From Robiginitomaculum sp. (GTDB lineage: Bacteria; Pseudomonadota; Alphaproteobacteria; Caulobacterales; Maricaulaceae), in contig JAUZSF010000025.1 in the NCBI GenBank assembly GCA_030949705.1, positions 62,001 to 126,000 on the forward strand: DNA of 64,000 nucleotides. Direction: 5' to 3'. Of the stretch, positions 39,734 through 51,453 are shown piece after piece. The notes beneath the pieces were generated by a model. The model had not been told where the DNA came from. It saw nothing but the letters and a program-made list of their open reading frames with translations, and did not search any database. The position numbers and the translations under genes were made by a program. Each line of letters starts with the position of its first letter. Within the stretch, counting starts at the first letter, position 1.

Positions 39734-41848
39734 TTACCCACCCGGTGCGCGCACCATAAAATCAACCCGGTCAATGGTTTTGCCATCCTGATCGACCAGC
39801 AATAGTTGATGCGGGCCGGGCAGGGGAAACCAGAGGCGATCTTTGGGCAGGGGCTTGCCATCCATGCTCAGCGACATGGCAGCTGTCGCACCCTGCACCG
39901 CTATGGCCAGGCGTTGGCGTTCGGGGGGAATATCCGGGTCCAGCGCGATAATGGCGCCGGCGGCCGGGCGGATAATGTGGGGCGTGCGGGTGCTTTGGGC
40001 TACCGCTTGGATGGTGCGAATTTCGGTGCCGCGCAAAAACACCTCACGGCGGGGCGGTTCTGGCGTACCGACAAAACGGATATTGATCTCCACAACCCCT
40101 TCGGGCCGCGCTGGGGGGGCAGAGGGGCGATCCCGATGCAACATGGCCATAATGGCATGCCACAGCGGGGCTGCCCCGGAGACGCCGGTTACGCTGTGCA
40201 TGGGATCACCTTCAAAATTACCAACCCAGACGCCAACGGTGTAATCCGCGCTATAGCCAATGCACCAATTATCGCGCATGGCCTTGGAGGTGCCGGTTTT
40301 AACGGCACTCCAGAACGGGGTGTTGAGATTGTTGGAAAGGCCAAAGGTCAGGAGGCGCGCCGAGCGATCGCTCAGCATGGAAGAAACAATATAGGCCGCC
40401 TCTTTTGGTAATATCTGGCGCGGCTTGCTCATGGGATCATCGGCAAGTACGCGCAAGGGGCTGGTCTTGCCGCCATTGGCCAGGGTGCGATAGGCATTGA
40501 CCTGTTCCAGGAGACTGACCTCGGCCGACCCCAAGGCCAGCGAAAAACCATAATAATCGCCATCGCGGGTAATGCCTTTATAGCCCAGATCGTAAAGGCG
40601 CTCCCGAAACGGTTCGACCCCAGTCAGCAACAGCGTGCGCACCGCCGGAATGTTCAGGGAATTTCCAAGGGCAATGCGCGCACTGACCAGCCCTTTATAC
40701 CCATGATCATAGTTTTGCGGCACATAAAGCCCGCTGGCGGTTTTAAGGTGGATCGGCGCATCGTTCAGCAAAGATGCCGCCGTCAGATAACGTCGCTGTA
40801 GCGCCAGCGCATACAGATGCGGTTTGAGTGTAGAGCCGGCCTGGCGATGTGCACGAACGCCATCCACATGGGGGGCGCGGGACGTGGCCGGGTTGGAGCC
40901 AACCCAGGCCAGCACATTGCCGGTGGCGTTTTCCACCACCAGCACCGCCCCATCGCGGACATTGCGGTGCGCCAGCGCGGCCAATTGGCGTTCCAGCGCC
41001 TCTTTGGCAAAGCGCTGGATATGGGCATCCAGGGTGGTGCGCACATCCGTGTCTTTGGCGCTCAGCAAACGCGCCGCCAGATGGGGTGCCAGTTCGGGCA
41101 TGGTTGGCGGGGTTTCGACCCGGGCCAGCATCCGGTTCAGGGCCGCCATGGGACCGGTGCAGGGCCGGGGGTTGACCAGTGCGCACAGGCGGCGCGTAAG
41201 GCGCTTGGGGCTGGCATTGGGGGCCGGCAACAGGGCGGCCAGCGCCAGACTTTCGTCTTCGGTCAGGCCATCTGGCTCTTTGCCCAACAACACATTGGCG
41301 GCGGCGGTGATACCCTCGACCTCACCGCGAAAGCCAAGAAGGTTCAGATAGCTTTCCAGAATTTGCGCCTTGTCCCAACGTCGTTCCAGTTTTTGCGCAT
41401 AACGGGCCTGTTGCAATTTGGCGCGCAAGGATCGCCGGGGCAAGGCCGGATGATCACGGGCGCGAAGCAGGGTTGCCAATTGCATGGTAATGGTGCTGGC
41501 CCCGCGCAGGGGCTTGCCTCTGGCATTGTTCCACGCGGCCCCCAAAACCCCGCGCCAGTCAATGCCGTTGTGGCGGTAAAACCGTTTATCTTCGGCAGCA
41601 ATTATGGCGCTGGCCAGGGCCGGTGAAATGGCGCTCAGCTCTGCCCATTGGCCCCGGCGCATGGAAAAATCGGTGCGGCGCACCTGTAAAACTTGGCCCT
41701 GGCGATCCAAGAGGGCCGATCGCGAAGGCTGCCAGTCTGTGCGCACACGCTCATAGGTGGGGATGTTGCCGGGCGCGCTCCAGATCGCCAGGGCCACCAA
41801 AGGCGCGCTGATGGCGGCAAGCAGAAACGCCCAGCGCCATGGCATCAT
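39734..41848 (-). CDS. pbpC: Penicillin-binding protein 1C
   Basis: A 704-residue bifunctional peptidoglycan enzyme with an N-terminal membrane anchor (about residues 5-23). The glycosyltransferase domain has AAEDKRFYRHNGIDWRG (about 85-100) and RGASTITMQLA; the transpeptidase domain has the nucleophile in AGSTLKPHLY, SLN near 415, and KTGTSKAMRDN near 530. A C-terminal biPBP_C-like domain ends the protein. It starts inside the stop of the upstream alpha-2-macroglobulin gene (ATGA overlap), the conserved pairing seen in many Gram-negatives. Confidence 0.94.
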   Translation of the reverse strand: MMPWRWAFLLAAISAPLVALAIWSAPGNIPTYERVRTDWQPSRSALLDRQGQVLQVRRTDFSMRRGQWAELSAISPALASAIIAAEDKRFYRHNGIDWRGVLGAAWNNARGKPLRGASTITMQLATLLRARDHPALPRRSLRAKLQQARYAQKLERRWDKAQILESYLNLLGFRGEVEGITAAANVLLGKEPDGLTEDESLALAALLPAPNASPKRLTRRLCALVNPRPCTGPMAALNRMLARVETPPTMPELAPHLAARLLSAKDTDVRTTLDAHIQRFAKEALERQLAALAHRNVRDGAVLVVENATGNVLAWVGSNPATSRAPHVDGVRAHRQAGSTLKPHLYALALQRRYLTAASLLNDAPIHLKTASGLYVPQNYDHGYKGLVSARIALGNSLNIPAVRTLLLTGVEPFRERLYDLGYKGITRDGDYYGFSLALGSAEVSLLEQVNAYRTLANGGKTSPLRVLADDPMSKPRQILPKEAAYIVSSMLSDRSARLLTFGLSNNLNTPFWSAVKTGTSKAMRDNWCIGYSADYTVGVWVGNFEGDPMHSVTGVSGAAPLWHAIMAMLHRDRPSAPPARPEGVVEINIRFVGTPEPPRREVFLRGTEIRTIQAVAQSTRTPHIIRPAAGAIIALDPDIPPERQRLAIAVQGATAAMSLSMDGKPLPKDRLWFPLPGPHQLLLVDQDGKTIDRVDFMVRAPGG

Positions 41849-44800
41849 GGGCCGGTTGCGCCAATTTTCAGCGGCGCAATGGGCATCTCACCAAACATTT
41901 CGGGGGCATACATGGCCTCAACCCGTGTGGGCGGCAGGTTGAAATCTCCCTTGGTGTTCAGGCGGATCGTATATTCAAACGAGAATCTTCCCTTGGGGAC
42001 ATAGCGATAAAAGGTTTGATAGGCATCAAAGCGGCGTTCTTCATAAACCGGCCAGGCATAGCCGGTGCTGCGTTCATCCTGGCTGAGAAGCACGCTATGA
42101 CCGCCCAAACCGCCACCAAGAATTTGTGCTCCGGCGGGAATGGGATCATTGATCACCACCCAGGTCATATCAGACTGGGCATCAATTTCCAGCTTGATAC
42201 GAACCACATCGCCGACATTCCAAGCACCTTCTTTGGCCTGACTGACCGGGCTTATGGTGCGCGTGATGGCATAGCCCGACGAGAGTGGTTCGCGCAGGGG
42301 AATGGCTGCCTTGGCGGTAACAAATGCCCAGGGTGCGCCCTTGCCATCATGAGCGACGGTCAGGGTTTCGGCCTTGTCGGCCCATGGCAGAGAAAATTCC
42401 AGCGCCTTGCTCTGCCCCCAAGCCTTGGTCTGGCGTTTTTTGCCCAGCGCCGCGCTGCTCTGGCCGCTGACTTTGGTTTTTTCAAACCGGGCCGAGAATT
42501 GCCGCATGGCCAGCGTGCCCCAGGCATTGCCGGTGGTGGTGCGCCAATGTCCATTCATTTGTCTGCTCAACAGGCCACGGGCCATACGGGGCATATCTTC
42601 GCGCCATACGGGGACATCAGCCAGGCGGATCAGGGCGCGGGCCGCATTGGTATCAGCCGAGATCATCAGCCACCACAAATTATCGCTGCGCTCGGTGGAA
42701 AAGCCCATATGGGTACCCTGAAAGTTTAGTCGCAAGCGCAATATCTGTTGGGTCAAGGCAATGCCTTTATTCCGATTTGGCAGGGTTTTCATGCGCTGAA
42801 ATATGTTCAGAACATCCAGCACCGCCGATGTAGGCAGAAGATTGGGATCAACCGTCATACTGGTCAACATTTGCGGTTTGGCCCGTCCATAACGCGCCAG
42901 CGCCGAAATGGCGGCCAGTTTACGTACCGTCAGATCCGCCGTGTTCAGGGGCGAACCGCGACGGATTTTACCATTTACAAAGGCAGTCAACCCACTCAGC
43001 ATTTGATCACGCTGGGTTTGCGGAATTTCCCAGCCCGCCTCATTGGTAATGGCCAATACATAGGCGGTCAGAGTGTCGCTGCCGCGCAGGAAATCGGATG
43101 GGAAGTATTTCAGCAGACCATCCTTATCAAGGTAAGCCGGTATGGCCCGGGCGGTTTTGGTCCAGCGTGTCTTGTCATTCAAAGAAATCGCAATGGAGGT
43201 GCGTTGTTCAAAACAGCGATAGGGATAGCGCTGCATATAGGCCTGCACCCCGGACAGATCTCCACCCAAGGTGGATTGCAGACGCACATCCACGCCGCCG
43301 CGGCCCGGTATGGCATCTTGGGGGCGGGCCACGGTCAATGACCATGGCGAGGTTAGCTGTCGCAGGCTGGCCTGAAAGGTGCGCACCGGTACGGCGGGCT
43401 TGACGCTCTGGCTGACCTTGATGGCATCCTTGGCCTTGCCGTCTTTTTGCGTAACCCACAAGGACCAGTCCAGACTGGACACATCAAAGGGCACCAGCAC
43501 ATCCCAGCTAATATTACGGGCCTGACCGGCGGGAATGGTGATTTCACGCTGGGTCAGGGGGCCTAGCCCGGTAATCTCGCCGCCAACTTGTGCTGTCATG
43601 TCAACTTTTGAGGCGTTGCGCACCGTAAAGGCGGCGTCAAAGCGGTCATTTTCGCGGACGACTTTGGGCAGGCCAGAGAGGATTTGCAAATCCTGGGTCG
43701 TGGTGATTTTACTGGAACCGGTGCCAAAAAGATCAAGACCGCCTTCGGCAATGACCACCACGCGAAAGGCGCTGAGGCTGTCATTAAGCGGGAATGTAAC
43801 CGTGGCCATGCCGTTTTCATCAACGCGGACCCGGCCTTTCCACAACAACAGGGTGTCAAACAGCTCACGGGCATTTTGCTTGCCGCCGCCACCACCATGG
43901 GCCACGGCTTTGCGGCCATAATGGCGTTTGCCAACGATCTGCATTTGCGCGGTTGAGGTCAGAACCTCCAGCCCGCGCTCATCCATCATGGATTTTAGAA
44001 GATCCCATGAGGTGTTGGGGGAAAGCTGCAACAGGGCCTCGTCCACCACGGCAATGGCCAATTCGGACCCTGTCGGCAGGGTGCCACCATTGGCACGGGC
44101 AATTTTGATGTTGGCCGTTGCGGTTTCGCGAATGCGATAGACCGGTTTATCAAGATTGATTTTCACATCCAGACGGTGCGCTTGCCAGCCGACGCGCATA
44201 TTGGCAAGGCCCAGCCGATAGGCAGGTTTGGCCAGATCAATCAGGGCCGTGGCCTCGCCGCCATCGCGTGAAATCAGCGGCAGATCATATTTTCTGGCAA
44301 AGTCGGCCAGCTTACTTTGCCAGGTGGAGACCCGGCCGCGCACGGCCAGAACCGAGACATACACATTGGGGGCGTATTCGGGTTTGACCGGCACTTTGAT
44401 GACCGGGGTTTTGCCGGAAATTCTGGTTACAAAGCTGTCGATCACGCCTTCGCGTTCAATGGTGACCAGCGCCGTGGCGGAACGAAACGGGCTGCGCACC
44501 TGAACCTTGGCAACATCGCCGCCATTATATTCGGTGTTCTCGATCAACAAATCCATGCGGTCGCCATCGGTGCCGGAAAACCACCAGTCATCCTTGCCGG
44601 CCACCCAGATACTGGTGGTGGCATAGGCGCTCTGGCCGTCTTCGTCCTTGACGATGGCTTGCAGAATGATTTCGCCGGACTGGCCGGGGGCCAGTTTACA
44701 GCTGAACTTGCCGGTCTTGCCGGTGGTGCCGGAACAGCCCAGATCAAGCGGCTCTATTTTTGTGAAGTTTTCATAGGAATAGAACCCGCCGATCAGGCGC

Positions 44801-47609
44801 TTGCGATAGGAAAAGCGTTTGCGGGCGAAGGCTTTGACCTCAACGGCGCTGCTGGCGGCCGGGGTGCCATCCACGTTCAGGGCAATCACATGCAGTTTCA
44901 GGTTGTCGACGCTGGCGGCCCAGCCTTCGGTCTTGATACCGACCACTTTGGCGGCGGGCCACAGATCAAACCGTGCCGCGTGGGTCAGGATCTGGCCGCT
45001 GGCATCGCGGTATTCCAACTCGGTAGTCAGGGTATTGTGGGTTTTAATGGTGGGCAGGTCTTTAATTTCCAGCCGTAATGCCCCTTCACCGTCCAGGCGT
45101 GCCGGGATCAGTCCTGTGACCGGACGCATCCCCTCGTCCTCGCCCTGTCCAGTGGAGCTGGTATTAGTGGCCAGAGATTGTGCATCGAAGGTATAATCAG
45201 CATAATCAGAAAACCGGGCCGGGGTGGGGCGCACCAAGGTGCGTACTTTGATCGGAAGGCCCGAGGCCCCGCCGCCCGAGAGATAACGCACCATCACGTC
45301 CAGGGTCATGGTTTTGGTATTGATCAGGGGGGTGGTGGGGCCTTGCAAGATGGCTTCCATGGTGGGCAGGCGAAATTCTTCCACTCGGAAACCACCAGCG
45401 CTTTTCCACTCATCACCCAGTTTGATATAAACCGAATACTGGCCAAGACGGGCGTCTTTGGGGATTTCATATTGGCTGAGGGCGCTGCCATTGGTACTGA
45501 ATTCTATGGGAAATTCAATGCTCTGGCCGCTGCCATCATGGCTGATCTGGACGGTGCTTTTGCGAGTAAATTTTGGTGGCAGAGCAAAGCCCGTGGCGGT
45601 ATGACGCCGCAAATAATGCTTCATGGATACGGTTTCACCGGCACGTAATAAGGTGCGGTCAAACACTGTATGGGCGATATTGGCCTGCCATTCGCCGCCC
45701 TGGGAGATGTCAAAATCATAGGGCGCAATGCCGTCATTCCATTCAGACAAGGTAAAGCTGAAATCATCGCCATTGGCGGCGCTAATCACCAGAGGATGAT
45801 TGCGTTCGCTGTAACAACTGCCCCAACTGGAAGGCTCATGCAGGGTGGCCCCAACCCGGGCAGTGCCATCCTTGTCCGTAGTGCCATTCCATAAAATATC
45901 CCTGGTGCAGGTATCGCCAATGGAGACTTTGGCTCCAGAAACCGGCTTGCCGGAATCCAGTGCGGTAACCCAGATCAACGATCCTTCGCGGCCCCACAGG
46001 AAATGCACTGCCATATTGGTGACCAGGGCCGTGGTGGCGACATAGCGCGGGGTATCGCGACCCAATAGCGCTTGCCCCAAAGCCTTGCTTTGCAACTCCA
46101 CTGCATAAAAGCCCGGCTTTTTAAGGGGAATGCCAATGACCTCAAAGGCTTTGCCATCTTTAGGGCGCGGAATGTCAAAGGATTTGCTGGGAGTATCTTT
46201 TTCAAAAATGGAGTTGGCGCCCGTATCGTTTTGAAAGATAGAATTGCCATTTTTGTCTTTGACCCAACTGCCGCGCCATTGCCCGACCTCTTTGGCCCGT
46301 TTCATCCAGTCCAGCATGGCAAAGATATCCCTGGCGCGATGCACCCGCGCCGGAATGGTATTTTGTGGCAGAGTTTTCAGCTTGGCCAGCAAGACCGGTT
46401 CTACATTGCGCACGGTTACCGGCAAAATGGCCCCGGCGCGGCTTTCAATAATGCCAAAATTACTGGCAAATTTGATCAGGGGCGGAAAGACATCAGTGTG
46501 CACGCTGAGGGGAAAGCGCTTTGCATTTTGCAAGGGGCGGCCGGAATCATCCTTCAGGCCTTTGGGCAGCTCAATCGCGAAGTTTGTGTTAGGGGCGAAG
46601 GGGGCCTTGAACGTTATGCTGCTCACCGTGGGGGCGTCTTTGTTATCGCCAAGGTCGGCGCTTTGACGGGTGCCATCAGTGCTGACCAGAGCGATTTTAC
46701 TGGCCATGGCGGTGGGTATGGGGGCACTGAAGCCAAGATTCATATCCATCATCGGCAGGCACGGCGCATCCGCATTGGTGCGTTGGCAACTGAAACGGGC
46801 GCTGAAGGCCGGGCGGGTGCGAAATTTCAGAACCTGGCTTTTCCGAATGGTTAGTCCTGAGGGGGCGGTAATGCCCTTGCCCCAGACCAGCGAAAGATTG
46901 GTGGCCGGTGGCAAGGTGCGCTGGCAACGCACTGCGCTGATCACATCTTCGCGTGCTCTGGCGGGCTCATCGCCTTCGCGCAGCAGACTACGATAGCGAT
47001 AGCCAAGGGTACGCAGGGTCGTCATCGCCTTTTCGCGCGCATCACCGGTCAGGACGTGTATGGGTACTTGTTCGCCAATGCCTTCAACCGAGCACCAGGC
47101 ATGATCTTCAATTGACTTTGGAATGGCCGGGGCATCCAGCGCCAAAAAGAAAATCTGGTTTTCATCAATACGGCGATTACCTTCATAAGGCAGTGTGTCC
47201 GCAATATTAGGCCCGCCTGTATCAAATATATACGCCTTTTTGCTCGCCACGCGCGCGCCACTCAGGGTTTTTACGTCAGCTTTCAAGGTGAAGGTACAGC
47301 GCACACCACCCGGCAGATCATGGTCAAAATCATAAATCCAGTTGCGATCATCGGCCCAGCGACCAGTGCCTTTAGCCGGGCAGTCAATCGTAAAGGGGCT
47401 TTCCTGACGGGGATCGCCAAGGCTGGTCATCGGGGTGGAAAAACGCACCATTACCTGGCGGACGTTTTTGCTGGTGCCTTGGGCGAAAACACTTCAACCC
47501 GGGCCGCGGTGGCCGCCTGTGCCGCATTGGTATAAAACATGGTGCCCAACAGAAAAATGGTTGCGATTATGAAGCCTGGGATGAAAATTTTTCGAGTAAT
47601 GCAGTGCAT
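41845..47609 (-). CDS. Bacterial alpha-2-macroglobulin, thioester type (YfhM-like; one frame break near the start)
   Basis: A very large periplasmic protease trap. The main frame (1868 residues from 47451) covers MG domains, a bait-region middle and the thioester motif CFEQ (in YRCFEQRTSI, about residue 1412), followed by a helical TED-like domain with repeating glutamine/leucine pattern, and ends before pbpC. The N-terminus lies in a second frame: signal peptide MHCITRKIFIPGFIIATIFL.. ending AQA, then ARVEVFSP; adding one C at the GGG (plus strand) 47481-47483 joins it as SPQGTSKNVRQVMVRF. The corrected length is about 1921 residues. No lipobox cysteine is visible, so it is probably soluble in the periplasm, unlike the E. 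coli lipoprotein. It works with pbpC in damage defence by family knowledge. Confidence 0.92.
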
Positions 47610-47776
47610 AAAAATCCCCTGATCCGTCCCCCCGGACGGTATTATCTGCGCACCGTGCCGAAAATAAGGTGGCAGTGCGACCATATTCGTTCAGTTTAGC
47701 ATCTTTCTTCTGGGTTGGCACAGGGCTATCTTGACACTGCAAAATCAGCCTTCGCGCTTAATGACGAAGGAGTCCC
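47610..47776. promoter_or_regulatory. Divergent region between alpha-2-macroglobulin and kbl
   Basis: A 167-base region that must hold promoters for both directions. It contains a short perfect inverted repeat CCGTCC-CCCC-GGACGG (47624-47639) in the leader of the minus-strand gene, and a TTGACA at 47733 on the plus strand with no well-spaced -10. Nothing stronger is visible. Confidence 0.3.
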
Positions 47777-49018
47777 ATGCCGCGATGGCGCACAGGAAAT
47801 GGCCAACACATTATGAAACAAGAGTTTTACAATCATTTGCGCGCCGAATTGGGCGCCATCGACAGCGCCGGTCTGACCAAGGCCGAACGCACCATTGTTT
47901 CGCCCCAAGGCGCAAAAATAGAGGTGCAGGGCAAAGAGGGACACGATTCTGTCCTGAATTTCTGCGCCAATAATTATCTGGGCCTTGCCGATTCGCCGGC
48001 ATTGATCGAAGCGGCCAAAGCGGCGCTGGACGAGGACGGCTATGGCATGGCCTCGGTGCGCTTTATCTGTGGAACACAGGGCATCCACCATGAACTGGAA
48101 AGCGCGCTTAGCGCCTTTTTTGGCAAGGAAGACAGCCTGTTATACGTCGCCTGTTTTGATGCCAATGGTGGATTGTTCGAGCCGTTATTTGGGCCCGAAG
48201 ACGCCATTATATCGGATGCGCTGAACCATGCCTCGATCATTGACGGTATCCGCCTGTGCAAGGCCAAACGTTATCGCTATGCCAATAATGATATGGAGGA
48301 TCTGGAGGTCCAGCTGAAAGCCGCCAGAGCGGATGGCGCGCGCCATATCATTATCGCCACCGACGGGGTGTTCTCCATGGATGGCATTATCGCTAACTTA
48401 TGCGGTATTTGCGATCTGGCGGATCGTTATGGGGCGCTGGTCATGGTCGATGATAGCCACGCCACCGGCTTTATGGGCAAAGGCGGGCGCGGCACGCCCG
48501 AGCATTGCGGCGTGATGGACCGGGTCGACATTCTCACCGGTACGTTGGGCAAGGCGCTTGGCGGCGCGGCGGGGGGCTATGTCTCTGGTCGCAAAGAGGT
48601 TCTGGATATGTTGCGCCAACGCTCGCGGCCATATTTGTTCTCCAATGCGCTGCCGCCCATGCTGTGTGCGGCGGGCCTAAAAGCGCTGGAACTGGTGCAA
48701 AATGGTGCCGATTTACGCGCCCGGCTGTTTGATAATGCCAAGCGCTTTCGCGCCGGGATGGCGGCCGCTGGCTTTACCCTTACCCCCGGCGAGCACCCCA
48801 TTATTCCGGTAATGCTGGGGGATGCCAAACTGGCCCAGGACATGGCGGCGATGATGCTGGACGAAGGAGTCTATGTGACCGGATTTTCCTTCCCCGTCGT
48901 GCCCCGGGGGCAGGCGCGTATCCGTACACAAATGTCGGCGGCGCATACGCCGGAACAGATTGATTTTGCCATTGCCGCCTTTACCCGCGTTGGCCGCACA
49001 TTGGGCGTGATCACATGA
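47777..49018 (+). CDS. kbl: Glycine C-acetyltransferase (2-amino-3-ketobutyrate CoA ligase)
   Basis: A PLP enzyme that splits 2-amino-3-oxobutanoate with CoA into glycine and acetyl-CoA, second step of threonine breakdown. [12 protein letters not shown] (about 55-66), [21 protein letters not shown] and the PLP lysine in [14 protein letters not shown] are present. The ATG at 47777 follows GAAGGAGTCCC, an ideal ribosome site; the ATG at 47813 ([13 protein letters not shown]) matches the usual N-terminus and gives 401 residues, so either start may be true. tdh overlaps the stop by four bases. Confidence 0.94.
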   Translation: MPRWRTGNGQHIMKQEFYNHLRAELGAIDSAGLTKAERTIVSPQGAKIEVQGKEGHDSVLNFCANNYLGLADSPALIEAAKAALDEDGYGMASVRFICGTQGIHHELESALSAFFGKEDSLLYVACFDANGGLFEPLFGPEDAIISDALNHASIIDGIRLCKAKRYRYANNDMEDLEVQLKAARADGARHIIIATDGVFSMDGIIANLCGICDLADRYGALVMVDDSHATGFMGKGGRGTPEHCGVMDRVDILTGTLGKALGGAAGGYVSGRKEVLDMLRQRSRPYLFSNALPPMLCAAGLKALELVQNGADLRARLFDNAKRFRAGMAAAGFTLTPGEHPIIPVMLGDAKLAQDMAAMMLDEGVYVTGFSFPVVPRGQARIRTQMSAAHTPEQIDFAIAAFTRVGRTLGVIT

Positions 49019-50042
49019 AGGCGCTGGTCAAATCCAAGCCCGAGCGGGGCATCTGGATGATGGAGCAACCCATGCCCGAAATGGGGGTGGATGATGTACT
49101 GATCAAAATCAAAAAAAACCGCCATTTGCGGCACCGATATCCATATTTACAACTGGGATGAATGGGCGCAAGAAAATGTGCCGGTACCGATGATTACCGG
49201 CCATGAATTCATGGGGGAGATTGTCGAGCTGGGCAGTAATGTTGCTCGCCACAAAGTGGGTATGCGGGTGTCGGGTGAGGGCCATATTGTTGGTGATCGC
49301 TCCCGCGCCGCCCGCGAAGGCAAATGGCATCTCTCCCCCGACACCAAGGGCGTGGGGGTGAACCGCCCCGGCGCATTTGCCGAATATCTGGCCATTCCGG
49401 CCTTTAACGTGGTGCCATTACCCGACCATGTCAGCGACGACGTGGCGGCAATTCTGGACCCCCCTTGGCAACGCCACTCATGCGGCCCTGACCTTTGATC
49501 TGGTGGGCGAAGATGTGCTGGTCACCGGGGCCGGCCCCATCGGCGCGATGGCGGCGGCTATTGCCCGTCATGCCGGGGCGCGCCATGTGGTGATCACCGA
49601 TATTAATCCGCATCGGTTGGAACTGGCGGGCAATCTGGCCGATGTGCGTACCGTAAATGTCGCCAAAGAGGACCTGCGCGATGTCATGGCGCAGCTTGGC
49701 ATGACCGAGGGTTTCGATGTGGGCCTGGAAATGTCGGGTGCTGGCCCGGCCTTTACCCAAATGGTCGATACCATGGTGATGGGCGGCAAGATCGCATTGC
49801 TGGGCATTCCGGCGGGTGAAACCAATGTGCGCTGGTCCACGGTAATCAACAAGGCGCTGATCATCCATGCGATTTATGGGCGGCGCATGTTTGAAACCTG
49901 GTACAAAATGCTGGCCATGCTGGGCTCTGGTTTAAGCGTAGATAAGATCATCACCCATCATTTCCCCATAGATGATTTTCAGGCCGGTTTTGATGCCATG
50001 GGCAGCGGGAAGAGCGGTAAAGTCATATTGGAGTGGGTATGA
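49015..50042 (+). CDS. tdh: L-threonine 3-dehydrogenase (two frame breaks; no structural-zinc cysteines)
   Basis: An NAD-dependent zinc dehydrogenase that oxidises threonine to 2-amino-3-oxobutanoate, the substrate of Kbl. The catalytic-zinc motifs [13 protein letters not shown] and GHEFMGEIV and the NAD-binding [10 protein letters not shown] are present. The frame breaks at an eighth A (49111-49118; normal [11 protein letters not shown]) and a sixth C (49459-49464; normal [13 protein letters not shown]). The corrected length is 341 residues, equal to E. coli Tdh. The lobe that binds the structural zinc in E. coli (CGHCRNC..LC) reads [16 protein letters not shown] here, so all four cysteines are replaced. 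That stretch is inside one uninterrupted frame, so it is a real difference. Confidence 0.93.
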
Positions 50043-50047
50043 ACACC

Positions 50048-50188
50048 TTCCTTTGTCGCCCTCTGGTTAAGCCGGAGAACGATAAAGTTTGCGCAAAGTT
50101 GTCTATTTGTCATTACCCGACAGGTTCGGGTAATCCAGTTCTTATCAGAATGCTTTTCTGGATTGCCGGGACAAGCCCGGTAATGACA
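50048..50188. repeat. Intergenic inverted-repeat cluster before cdd
   Basis: A degenerate copy of the CCCTCCGGTCAAGCCGGAGG palindrome lies at about 50052-50075. A second, different unit spans 50108-50188, with outer arms GTCATTACC and GGTAATGAC and inner palindromes around GGTTCGGGTAATCCAG and CTGGATTGCCGGGACAAGCC. Both are dispersed repeat types. The cdd promoter must lie within or close to this stretch. Confidence 0.65.
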
Positions 50189-50224
50189 TGGTAGAGTCAT
50201 CGTACCCCAAAAACCGGAGTGGAC

Positions 50225-50617
50225 ATGAGCCATCAGAAAAACCTTTATAACGCCGCGAAGGCCGTGATGAAAAATGCCCATGCGCCGTATTCCAACTATC
50301 ACGTAGGCGCAGCGGTGCTGGCCGATAATGGGCAGACCTATATCGGCGCGAATGTGGAAAATGCCTCCTATCCCGAAGGGTGGTGCGCCGAAACCTCGGC
50401 CATTGCGGCCATGGTGGCGGCAGGGGCAAAACGCATAACCGAGGTGTGTGTGGTCACCAAAAGTGATCCGCCCGGCACGCCGTGTGGCGGCTGTCGTCAA
50501 CGCTTGTCGGAATTTGCCAGTGCCGATACACCGGTACATGTGACTAATCTGGATGGGAAATCGCACACATGGCGCATGGACGAGCTGTTGCCCGGCGCCT
50601 TTAAACTCAAGGACTGA
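50225..50617 (+). CDS. cdd: Cytidine deaminase
   Basis: A 130-residue zinc enzyme converting cytidine and deoxycytidine to uridine forms. The catalytic CAETSAI (about 56) and PCGGCRQRLSEFA (about 90) supply the three zinc cysteines and the glutamate of the tetrameric type. N-terminal APYSNYHVGAAVL is conserved. The ATG at 50225 has GGAG eight bases upstream. It is the first gene of the nucleoside cluster and lies 8 bases before the next. Confidence 0.95.
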   Translation: MSHQKNLYNAAKAVMKNAHAPYSNYHVGAAVLADNGQTYIGANVENASYPEGWCAETSAIAAMVAAGAKRITEVCVVTKSDPPGTPCGGCRQRLSEFASADTPVHVTNLDGKSHTWRMDELLPGAFKLKD

Positions 50618-50625
50618 ACCAAAGT

Positions 50626-51447
50626 ATGACGACCGAAATTAACAAAGCCGCTGCCTATATCCGTGACCGTATTGGCGAACAAAAACGCCTTGCCATTGTG
50701 CTTGGCTCTGGCCTTGGGGATCTGGCCGATGCTTTGCAAGACCCCATCACCATCCCCTATCAGGATATCCCGGGCTTTCCGGTTTCCGGCGTAGCCTCCC
50801 ATGCCGGGGCCTTGATGGTCGGGCATATTGATGGCGCGCCGCTGCTTCTTCTGGCTGGGCGGGCGCATTATTATGAACATGGCGATGCCAAGGCCATGGC
50901 GGTGCCGATTGGCACGTTAAAGGCGCTGGGGGTGGAAACCCTGATCCTGACCAATGCGGCGGGGTCTTTGCGCAAGGATGTGCCGCCGGGATCGGCTTCG
51001 CTGATCACGGACCATATCAATTTTTCCGGTATCAACCCGCTGATCGGGGCGACGGGCAATGAGCGCTTTGTCGATCTGTGTGATGCCTATAATCCAGAAC
51101 TGTGCGATCGCATCCGCGCCGCCGCCAAGGCCGCCGAGGCAGAGCTGCACGAAGGGGTTTATGTCTGGTTTTCCGGGCCGAGCTTTGAAACCCCGGCTGA
51201 AATTCGCGCCACGCGGGTACTGGGCGGTGATCTGGTGGGCATGTCCACCGTGCCCGAGGTTATTCTGGCCCGTCATGCGGGTCTGCGTGTTGGCGGGGTA
51301 TCGCTGATCACCAATTACGCTGCCGGGATGGAAAGCGAAGAGCTGAGCCACGCCATGACCATGCGCGTGGCGGCCACGGGCGCGGAAAATATGATGAAGC
51401 TTTTCAGGGCCATCATTGCCGATTTGCACGTTAATCCGCTCACTTGA
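50626..51447 (+). CDS. punA: Purine nucleoside phosphorylase (trimeric PNP family)
   Basis: A 273-residue enzyme that cleaves purine (deoxy)ribonucleosides with phosphate to base and (deoxy)ribose 1-phosphate. The motifs LGSGLGDLADAL (about 25), AGRAHYYEHGDA (about 79), NAAGSL (about 107) and FSGPSFETPAEIRA (about 183) mark the trimeric, XapA/PunA class, not the hexameric DeoD class. PunA versus XapA is not certain. Confidence 0.9.
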   Translation: MTTEINKAAAYIRDRIGEQKRLAIVLGSGLGDLADALQDPITIPYQDIPGFPVSGVASHAGALMVGHIDGAPLLLLAGRAHYYEHGDAKAMAVPIGTLKALGVETLILTNAAGSLRKDVPPGSASLITDHINFSGINPLIGATGNERFVDLCDAYNPELCDRIRAAAKAAEAELHEGVYVWFSGPSFETPAEIRATRVLGGDLVGMSTVPEVILARHAGLRVGGVSLITNYAAGMESEELSHAMTMRVAATGAENMMKLFRAIIADLHVNPLT

Positions 51448-51453
51448 AAATAG

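Noticed and set aside
40817..46854. Plus-strand frames of 250-300 residues inside pbpC and the alpha-2-macroglobulin gene
   Set aside because: They are shadows; the minus-strand proteins have clear motifs throughout.
47733..47760. TTGACA upstream of kbl as a promoter
   Set aside because: No -10 hexamer lies at 16-18 bases; the nearest candidate CTTAAT is 20 bases away.
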